Source: a virus
IMG/VR virus record: IMGVR_UViG_3300040811_000332
Span: 1-20,424 of that record
Direction: 5' to 3' (one strand)
Length of the DNA: 20,424 nt
Of this stretch, positions 14,464 through 20,424 are shown one piece after another. A program made the translations under genes and the position numbers. The notes under the pieces were generated by a model. It made no database searches, was not told where the DNA came from, and saw nothing but the letters and a program-made list of their open reading frames with translations. Numbering within the stretch: the first letter of the stretch is position 1; every line of letters starts with the position of its first letter.

Positions 14464-16575
14464 TTATTTATCACCATAAACATCTGCTTGCGCTTGTTCA
14501 AGTCTTTTTGCAAATGATTTTTGATTTAGTGTCATTTCAAACTTGAACTGCCCACCATACCCTCTACCATCTTCTCTAACTTTAATATCTGCAACTGCAA
14601 ATACTTCACCAGATGCTTCAATCTTATAACCAATGAATGGGTTAGACATTTTAGGTTCACCATTTTTATCAAATACTGGTTTACCATCTTTACCAATTAG
14701 TTGTCTTGGAGGCTCTGCAACTAAGTTTTCTTTTAATTTTTCGTAATCACTCGTTCCAAATATCTTTTCCATTGTTTTCTTATCCAATGAATTTGGTCCG
14801 ATAGCCATTGTTTCTTCACCATCTGATACTGCTTTTAGTGGGAACTCATTTCTAATGTCCTTTAACATTCCGGCTTTCATCTTTGGGTTATCTACAATCG
14901 CTTCTACTGATTTTTTACAGAATTCGTTATGATTCTTATCATCAGTATCTTTGATTGCTTGTGCCTCTTTGTTACCATTCTTGGCCATCTCTTTAATAGA
15001 TGAATATAATATATTTTGTTTATCTCTTGAATTACCCTCTAAAGCTTCCTCAAAATTAACACCTTTAGATTCCATTAACTTTCTGATTGGTGCACCCTTA
15101 TCGGATTTTATAAAATCTTCTACTTGCTTTCTATTGTTTTTTACAAAATCAATATTTCTAGCTCTAGCTTTACTTTTATATACATTCTGATTTATTTCAT
15201 CAGGTAAATTTTCATCCCACTTTTCAAAAGAACCAGCACCTGAGTTTAAGAAGTTTACTTTAGTAGATTTTTTCAATGAAACCTCATCCATTACTTCAGT
15301 ACCATCCGGCTTTCTAACCTTCATATACATATCAGTTGAAAATCCTTTGTTTTTTTCGTAATCTGATAATCCCATTGCCTCTACATCTGATTTAGTATCC
15401 CACGCAGTAGCTATTACCTCAGTACCCTCACCATATTGGTCTGTAATTCTATCTCTAATTGCTTTTCTACTTTGCTTAGTAGCTTCAACCCAACTTTTAG
15501 TGATAATTCTATTACCTTCTTTTTTCATAGAAGGATTCTTTTCAATCAATGCCTTTTCGTGCTCCAATAAACTATTTGAGAATGATTCAAATTCTTTATC
15601 ACTCATTGATGCACCCATCATTGTCATAAGTTCACCAGCTTGAGCACTAACTTGCCCAGCTCCACCGGGAATATCACTAAAATGTTGCCACTTAGTAGCA
15701 TTACCTTTAGGTTGTGTATTAGCCATTCGTTCCAACGCCGTTAAATACTTTTTTGGAAACTTAGGGTTCTTAACTATATCTTCAGGTAATTTATATGGTT
15801 CTGGTGGAATTGGATTTGCAAACTTTTTATTTCTATCTGCAAACTCTTTATCATCTGGCGGTAATTCTCTTTGATATTCTTCAGTTTTTGAAGGGTCACC
15901 TTGCTTTAAACTTTTATCTTTATCACCTACATACCCATTCGCCTGTGGTTCTTTTTTATTATCTGAATCTGATTGTTTTTCAATCTCATCATCTGATACA
16001 CCCTTATCACCTAAAAAGTTTTTACCTACCTTATATGCAGCAGGGTCTGATTTCTTTTTACCTAATAATGTTGATACTTGGTTTTTGTTACCTGTGGTTG
16101 GGTTTGTAAGTTTGGTTTTCAGCAATTTATCATCAATTGCCTCTTTCTTTAACTTATCTTTTTCTAATGAAGTTAGTGCGTTTTTTTGAATATCTTTTTC
16201 AGCTTTATCTTTATCATCGCCAGAATCAGGCCTATCACCATCTTTCTTTTCATCTTCTTCATCTTCTTCAGCTAAATCAATTGTTTGGTATATATCACCC
16301 TCTTCTTCTTCCCAATTAGGATGTAATTGTGCAGATACTGCTGTTTGTTTACTACCAACATCAATACCTGAAGATTTCCCAACCTTTAAAGAAAAATTAG
16401 AAGGTCTATTTGCAATACTTTCAATTATATATGTAATAACATCGTTATCAAGCTCTAAATCTTCTCTCAAAACTTTCTTTAGACCTTTGATAGATGCTTC
16501 GGATGTAGGATTTTTCAGCTCAACACCTACTTCAATCCACCATAACCTTGTTATATCATCAAGAAAATTACTCAT
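14464..16575 (-). CDS. Large acidic protein with a PD-(D/E)XK-like nuclease motif, function unknown
   Basis: This 703-aa protein has three parts. Residues 1-80 are an ordered start. Residues 85-265 are highly charged and low-complexity (for example LAEEDEEDEKKDGDRPDSGDD), probably disordered. Residues 270-703 form an ordered region. In the last part, FSTDMYMKVRKPDG (D415) is followed by DEVSLKKSTKVNF (E431, K435). This resembles the D...(D/E)xxxK layout of PD-(D/E)XK-type nucleases with an ISLK-like strand. The final third includes an acidic helical stretch and a beta-rich end (GYKIEASGEVFAVADIKV). It follows the family-A polymerase by 3 nt, with AGGA about 8 nt before the ATG. It could be a nuclease working on DNA ends, a virion-carried enzyme, or a structural protein with a chance motif. 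Confidence 0.72.
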   Translation of the reverse strand: MSNFLDDITRLWWIEVGVELKNPTSEASIKGLKKVLREDLELDNDVITYIIESIANRPSNFSLKVGKSSGIDVGSKQTAVSAQLHPNWEEEEGDIYQTIDLAEEDEEDEKKDGDRPDSGDDKDKAEKDIQKNALTSLEKDKLKKEAIDDKLLKTKLTNPTTGNKNQVSTLLGKKKSDPAAYKVGKNFLGDKGVSDDEIEKQSDSDNKKEPQANGYVGDKDKSLKQGDPSKTEEYQRELPPDDKEFADRNKKFANPIPPEPYKLPEDIVKNPKFPKKYLTALERMANTQPKGNATKWQHFSDIPGGAGQVSAQAGELMTMMGASMSDKEFESFSNSLLEHEKALIEKNPSMKKEGNRIITKSWVEATKQSRKAIRDRITDQYGEGTEVIATAWDTKSDVEAMGLSDYEKNKGFSTDMYMKVRKPDGTEVMDEVSLKKSTKVNFLNSGAGSFEKWDENLPDEINQNVYKSKARARNIDFVKNNRKQVEDFIKSDKGAPIRKLMESKGVNFEEALEGNSRDKQNILYSSIKEMAKNGNKEAQAIKDTDDKNHNEFCKKSVEAIVDNPKMKAGMLKDIRNEFPLKAVSDGEETMAIGPNSLDKKTMEKIFGTSDYEKLKENLVAEPPRQLIGKDGKPVFDKNGEPKMSNPFIGYKIEASGEVFAVADIKVREDGRGYGGQFKFEMTLNQKSFAKRLEQAQADVYGDK

Positions 16576-16578
16576 CTT

Positions 16579-17838
16579 TTATTCCTGTATGTTTTCTATA
16601 TTTACCGATTTCATTTCTGAATATCTATCACCAATTTCTATCTTAGTAGGGAATCCATTCCCATCTATAAGTATCTTTAAATCATTTAATACACTAAGTT
16701 CATCAGGATGTATATCTAATAAATATGAATCGTAAGTATATAACACCATTTTAGATTGTTTATCTTCCAAAAAATCCACCACTTTTGAAAGTATCATCAT
16801 ATTCAACTCAGTTTCCGTTGCTTGTAGAAGATAATTGAATAGTTTGTTAGCATTCATATCCCTTAGATTAGATTTAGATAACTTTCTACCCATTGGAGTT
16901 TGAATGTATCCATTACGATTAAACTCCATCCACAACTTATCAATTTTGTGTGATACCTTTTTGAAAAGTGGTATGTGTAAGTACTCCGATTGAACTCCAC
17001 CATATAATTGACGGAATGTGATTCCTTTTGATTCTTCATATGATACCCCATACATATCGGCTAAGGCTTGGTGAGCGGATACATCCATTGGTATAGGTTC
17101 TCCTACCATTCTACTAATGATACGTGGATGATATCCATCATAATCAAATTGAACTAACTTACCCCCATCGAACCTACTAATAAATCTATCTCTACTACCA
17201 TCATCTTTATTAAGTGCGGCATAGTTCACTCCCCCAAATCTATTTGAAGGACGTGATGTTAATGTATATGGGTAATACTCACTCCACTCCATTCCACTCT
17301 CTGTCCAAAGTCCACTCTTTTCTACTTTGTGTAACGGCTTTATATAGAAATTTTCAAATTTCTTCACACCTTCGGTGATTCCCCCACCCAAATCGTAATA
17401 CTGAAGGAATTCATCTCTTATATCTCTGATAGATTCAATATGTTTAGATATAGGTATGAGATTGTTTACCCACTTTAGATTGTGGAACTTTCTATGAAAA
17501 TGATGATGGGTCGGAGTCTGGTCTCGTTTTAATATATCGTTCACTTGTAGGTATTTTACCACATCAGCATCGTATGTGTTTGGAAGGTCGACCAGATTTA
17601 AGAACGATTTTTTACCCAATATATACCCTTCCTTAAAATTAAGAGAAATACTTTCCAATGATGAACTATGGAAATCGAAATTACCGATGTTTACTACAAG
17701 CTCCGTACCCTCATCAATATCATAGATATATAGTAATGATAATTTGTTCTGAGATGCATGTAAGTGTATATCCGCCCATATTGGGTGGATATACATCTTC
17801 TCCATACTGATATTTCCCTCAGTTACAAAATTAATCAT
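16579..17838 (-). CDS. Short divergent family-A DNA polymerase (Pol I-type polymerase domain)
   Basis: This 419-aa protein shows the Pol I polymerase core in order. TSRPSNRFGGVNY (195-207) corresponds to TGRLSS..PNLQNIP with R196. Motif A is LVQFDYDGYHPRI (228-240) with catalytic D232. HQALADMYGV matches the IHTATAAEVFGV region. The O-helix is SKGITFRQLYGG with K271, F275, Y279 and G280. Motif C is LYTYDSYLLDI with D370. The end PTKIEIGDRYSEM matches the Pol I C-terminal strand. Departures from E. coli Pol I: the steric-gate Glu710 position is His, R754 is Tyr, and HDE of motif C is YDS. Residues 20-105 may be a degenerate exonuclease domain without its acids. No 5' nuclease is fused. The -7 box ends 4 nt before the ATG, suggesting a leaderless message. 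Confidence 0.82.
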   Translation of the reverse strand: MINFVTEGNISMEKMYIHPIWADIHLHASQNKLSLLYIYDIDEGTELVVNIGNFDFHSSSLESISLNFKEGYILGKKSFLNLVDLPNTYDADVVKYLQVNDILKRDQTPTHHHFHRKFHNLKWVNNLIPISKHIESIRDIRDEFLQYYDLGGGITEGVKKFENFYIKPLHKVEKSGLWTESGMEWSEYYPYTLTSRPSNRFGGVNYAALNKDDGSRDRFISRFDGGKLVQFDYDGYHPRIISRMVGEPIPMDVSAHQALADMYGVSYEESKGITFRQLYGGVQSEYLHIPLFKKVSHKIDKLWMEFNRNGYIQTPMGRKLSKSNLRDMNANKLFNYLLQATETELNMMILSKVVDFLEDKQSKMVLYTYDSYLLDIHPDELSVLNDLKILIDGNGFPTKIEIGDRYSEMKSVNIENIQE

Positions 17839-17842
17839 CTAA

Positions 17843-17850
17843 CAAATATA
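17843..17850 (-). promoter_or_regulatory. Perfect -7 box for the family-A polymerase operon
   Basis: TATATTTG on the minus strand, followed by TTAG and ATG. At the expected -33 position (17871-17874) there is ACGT rather than TTTG, and that area lies in the 3' end of the upstream gene. The site may need an activator or be a weak promoter. Confidence 0.55.
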
Positions 17851-17855
17851 CGAAA

Positions 17856-19910
17856 TTATTTTTTGTTTTTACGTTTATTTTCAAAGTATTCAATAATATC
17901 TTGCAATTTAAACTCAATCTGCAATCGTTCTCTTTCGGATTTATACTTTTTAATAACCTTTGGGGATGATTGTTGCTTCAATATGTATTCATAATACCCA
18001 ACTTCCGTATCAAATACTTTAGTTTTAGCACCATCTGCTGAGTTTGTTTCGTTTGCTCTGATAGCACCATATGTTTGAATTGGATTTTGAATGTGTTCCC
18101 AAGAAACATTTTCCTTTTTATTACCATCATATCCACAATAAACAGTTTTCCCACTCTCAGTATCTTCCCACCAACCAAATTTAGTAAGATTAGTAATTCT
18201 TTTTAGTTCTTCAATATGTTTATCAACTCTCTCTTCATTTGTTCCTTGATAATCTTCGTAGTTCTGATATGACTTTTTGTAATCATCTAATTTTGAGCTA
18301 GTGAAATATTTACCTCTACCTTTATGTGTCGCAGAATATCCATCTGAATCGGTATCTGTTAGTAATTTTAGGAACTCGGAATCTTTAATAGTATATGTAC
18401 TATTCAACTCATCAACAACAAATACATTATCACCAAAGAATGTTTCTAAAAATAGGCTAATAGCTTTTTCAACATTATCATCTGAGTTTTTAATAGTTTT
18501 TCCATCTCCCGCAAATAATAAAGTTAATATAACATATGAATTATAACTAAACGCAGGATTGACTAATCTATCTATCTTTGATGGAGAAAGTGTTTTCAAT
18601 TCATCACTTTGATTTTTAATATTCCTACCTTTTAATTTCTTTAAAACGTTTCTAAGTCCTTTTAGTTTTTTCTTATATTCCTCCCATATTTCCAATGATG
18701 ACTCGGTAAAACATGGGTTAATTAAATCATACTTAAATTGAGGTAACTCTTTTAATTTAGCATTACCTTTTTCATCAACCATAGTATAATTGGAAAGTGC
18801 TTCAAGAGTTTTACCTTCCATCAAATCAGCAAGATTTTTGAAATTCTCTAACCTCTCATCATTTGATTCTTTAAAATCACTCTTTGAAAAACTATCTAAC
18901 GCCATCACTGGCACTAATGAGTATTCAGGTGCTGTATCAATTAAGTATTTGAAGTACTTTCTGGTTTCGGTATAGTCATCATTTACTAACGATAATTTAG
19001 CTTCATTTGTAAATGCTATCTCAGTTTTGTATAATATTTCCTGAAATAAATAGTTAATGTTAACCCAGCTATTATTTTTATTATTTATACTTTCTAATTC
19101 TCCAGAAATGATTTCATGAGGTCCAATTAGAATGTGAACCGATTCCCACTTATTAATGATATTATCCACACCATCTTTACCAATACAATCAATAATATTG
19201 TAAGTAGTAGATGCCGCATCATCTTTAATCTCTTCTAGCAATTCATCTATTCTTACTGGATAGTGTTTAGGGTATTTTTCTTTAATCTGATTACATACTA
19301 TCGATAAATCTTTCTTACTTAATTTATCATAACCAATATGCGTTAATTCAGAAATATTAGAATAATTTTTATTAAAGTGTGTATGTAAGTTTATAGTACA
19401 AAACTCCATTAGATTACTTCTATCATAAGCTTCAATTTTATTGGATATTGTATCCGATTTTACACCAAATGGGAAGAAGTTTGCACTAGCACAATTGAAA
19501 GCTCGAAGTAAAGAATATCTAAAGTTATCCATTATCTTGGCTAAGCCAGCGTTTCTGATTCGTTGTTCGTTATATTTAGAAAAATATGTTTTTGAGTTGG
19601 TGTAAATCACACCGGCTTCAAGTAATGTATCAGATTCATAATGATTCAAAATAGTTTCAAACTTAATGTGAGTTTTTATATTAACAGGTATTTGAACGTC
19701 ATTTCTCAAACAAAACTCTTTAATTAGAAGTACATCTTTATGTAGTTTCTTCATATCGGATTCATAAACTTTCCCTACGATGAAATCACTCTTATTGAGG
19801 TGTTCAACTAAACTTAGTTTTTCTTTTAACTTGTCAAATCCATCTTTTTTACTAAGATGAACCCATGGTTGTCTTTTAGGTTTACTTTTTGGTGTGTTTG
19901 GATTTATCAT
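17856..19910 (-). CDS. Large orphan phage protein (684 aa), weak HNH-like C-terminal motif
   Basis: I do not recognise a family. The protein is lysine-rich and mostly helical, with no signal peptide or membrane segment. Features worth noting are a basic N-terminus (NTPKSKPKRQPW), LRAFNCASANFFPFG (135-149), a charged helical segment at 405-430, a hydrophobic SYVILTLLFAGDGK (458-471) and TDTDSDGYSATHKGRGKYF (518-536). Near the C-terminus TVYCGYDGNKKENVSWEHIQNP (589-610, read in two parts) resembles the C..G....(D/E)HIxP core of HNH nucleases, but the second Cys and the final His are missing, so the match is weak. It ends in a lysine-rich helix. The gene is transcribed alone from its own promoter, ahead of the family-A polymerase. 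The long single frame supports that it is real. Confidence 0.75.
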   Translation of the reverse strand: MINPNTPKSKPKRQPWVHLSKKDGFDKLKEKLSLVEHLNKSDFIVGKVYESDMKKLHKDVLLIKEFCLRNDVQIPVNIKTHIKFETILNHYESDTLLEAGVIYTNSKTYFSKYNEQRIRNAGLAKIMDNFRYSLLRAFNCASANFFPFGVKSDTISNKIEAYDRSNLMEFCTINLHTHFNKNYSNISELTHIGYDKLSKKDLSIVCNQIKEKYPKHYPVRIDELLEEIKDDAASTTYNIIDCIGKDGVDNIINKWESVHILIGPHEIISGELESINNKNNSWVNINYLFQEILYKTEIAFTNEAKLSLVNDDYTETRKYFKYLIDTAPEYSLVPVMALDSFSKSDFKESNDERLENFKNLADLMEGKTLEALSNYTMVDEKGNAKLKELPQFKYDLINPCFTESSLEIWEEYKKKLKGLRNVLKKLKGRNIKNQSDELKTLSPSKIDRLVNPAFSYNSYVILTLLFAGDGKTIKNSDDNVEKAISLFLETFFGDNVFVVDELNSTYTIKDSEFLKLLTDTDSDGYSATHKGRGKYFTSSKLDDYKKSYQNYEDYQGTNEERVDKHIEELKRITNLTKFGWWEDTESGKTVYCGYDGNKKENVSWEHIQNPIQTYGAIRANETNSADGAKTKVFDTEVGYYEYILKQQSSPKVIKKYKSERERLQIEFKLQDIIEYFENKRKNKK

Positions 19911-19931
19911 ATTTTAATTTTTAATGTTGTA

Positions 19932-19963
19932 GAAATATACGAAATTATTCTGATAATTCCAAA
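19932..19963 (-). promoter_or_regulatory. Promoter for the 684-aa gene with stem-loop spacer
   Basis: On the minus strand TTTG (19960-19963), 20-nt spacer and TATATTTC (19932-19939; last base differs from the consensus G). The spacer is GGAATTAT, CAGA and ATAATTTC, a full 8-bp stem with one G-U. The leader is about 17 nt. Confidence 0.62.
19941..19960 (-). terminator. Hairpin inside the 684-aa gene promoter
   Basis: GGAAUUAU-CAGA-AUAAUUUC pairs over all 8 positions. The stop codon of the 25-aa ORF lies inside the stem, so a ribosome finishing that ORF would open it. UAUAUUUC follows. Terminator or operator roles are both possible. Confidence 0.33.
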
Positions 19964-20022
19964 AGTAATTCCTGTAATTCTTCGTACTTATCTGCTTCTA
20001 CTTCTAATTGATACCAACTCAT
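19945..20022 (-). CDS. 25-aa acidic small ORF coupled to the SWIM gene
   Basis: This short frame encodes MSWYQLEVEADKYEELQELL and LELSE, a Glu/Leu-rich sequence likely to form one amphipathic helix. Its ATG overlaps the SWIM gene's TGA as ATGA, the same coupling seen elsewhere in this window. That overlap is the main reason to regard it as translated. Its stop codon falls in the promoter stem-loop of the next gene. The function is unknown; it might pair with the SWIM protein. Confidence 0.5.
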   Translation of the reverse strand: MSWYQLEVEADKYEELQELLLELSE

Positions 20023-20204
20023 ATGGATAAATGTGATAATTTTTGATGTAATCGTTTCATATGTTTACATGGAGTGTATCTACGAAACTCTCTTGCAGGA
20101 CACTCACAATCGGTAATCTTATAATCAGTTACAGTTACGTTATAGTAGGATAACTTTCCAGTCTTTTTATTCCTACTACCCATTTCTCTATACTGCCACT
20201 TCAT
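20019..20204 (-). CDS. SWIM-type zinc-finger miniprotein (61 aa)
   Basis: This 61-aa protein contains the SWIM signature CxCx(n)CxH: C33-E-C35, then 10 residues, then C46-K-H48 (DCECPAREF...TPCKHMKRL). SWIM fingers bind one zinc and are known as DNA- or protein-binding modules, usually inside larger proteins. Here the finger makes up most of the protein, preceded by a basic beta-like stretch (RNKKTGKLSYYNVTVTDYKI). The ATG lies inside the end of the upstream gene, which overlaps it by 17 nt, and the TGA overlaps the next small ORF. Function is not established; a DNA-binding or adaptor role is the natural inference. Confidence 0.78.
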   Translation of the reverse strand: MKWQYREMGSRNKKTGKLSYYNVTVTDYKITDCECPAREFRRYTPCKHMKRLHQKLSHLSI

Positions 20205-20424
20205 CTTCTTTTCGAATTAGTTTGTACAAAGATTCCGTACTCAGAACCGATGGTTCACTCCATTTAAGTTCGTGACTAACATACTCAAACTTCTCAACAA
20301 TAGTTGATTCTGCCTCAACCAACTTTGTTAGATGTTGTTCTAACTTATTAGAATACATCACCACATCCGAATCTACTTTGATTTCGAACTCATGTCCACC
20401 TTTCGGTTTCCAATAGGGAACTTC
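20188..20424 (-). CDS. C-terminal part of an unidentified protein
   Basis: An open frame enters from the right edge and ends at TAG 20188, giving 78 residues (EVPYWKPKGGHEFEIKV... ending RKEDEVAV). The middle is helical and acidic (NKLEQHLTKLVEAESTIVEK). The overlap of 17 nt with the SWIM gene, in the same direction, indicates a shared operon. No family is recognised from this fragment. Confidence 0.6.
   Translation of the reverse strand, partial: EVPYWKPKGGHEFEIKVDSDVVMYSNKLEQHLTKLVEAESTIVEKFEYVSHELKWSEPSVLSTESLYKLIRKEDEVAV

Overview
The window looks like the replication and nucleotide-metabolism region of a large T4-superfamily (distant, 'far-T4') myovirus that infects a member of the Bacteroidota. 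The T4-type assignment rests on a family-B DNA polymerase (gp43), a DnaB-type helicase (gp41), a UvsX/RecA recombinase, a gp32-like ssDNA-binding protein, an RNase H-type 5' nuclease, NrdA/NrdB and a thioredoxin, all together on one strand. The host assignment rests on repeated promoter-like sites with the Bacteroidota pattern TTTG-N20-TATATTTG and on AT-rich sequence. Every supported gene is on the minus strand, so transcription runs from high to low coordinates.

Layout from right to left, in the direction of transcription. (1) A 3' gene fragment, a 61-aa SWIM zinc-finger protein and a 25-aa ORF lie in an overlapping chain at 20424-19945. (2) A promoter at 19932 precedes a 684-aa orphan. (3) A -7 box at 17843 precedes a short, divergent family-A DNA polymerase, a 703-aa acidic protein with a nuclease-like motif and a 129-aa orphan. 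(4) Tandem promoters at 14009 and 13921 precede gp32, uvsX/recA and the 5' nuclease. (5) A promoter at 10894 precedes helicase, nrdB, nrdA, a 36-aa zinc-ribbon ORF and thioredoxin. (6) A promoter at 6312 precedes a MazG-like pyrophosphohydrolase, a small HTH protein and two tandem Mom-like proteins. (7) A promoter at 4113 precedes a GT-B glycosyltransferase and gp43. (8) A promoter at 179 precedes a partial gene that may be the sliding clamp. Each proposed operon starts at its own recognisable promoter. No stretch above 300 bases lacks a gene, and I saw no tRNA, CRISPR array or insertion sequence.

The genes form a DNA-replication factory (polymerase, possible clamp, helicase, SSB, recombinase, primer-removal nuclease) with a dNTP supply line (NrdA/B, thioredoxin, MazG-like enzyme). 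The least ordinary parts are four. One is a candidate DNA-hypermodification cassette of two Mom-like paralogs beside a glycosyltransferase and gp43. The second is a second DNA polymerase, of family A, in a phage that already has gp43. The third is a set of promoters whose 20-nt spacer is exactly an 8-4-8 stem-loop that keeps its pairing while its sequence changes. The fourth is a set of very small metal-binding ORFs (SWIM and zinc ribbon) linked to neighbours by ATGA overlaps.
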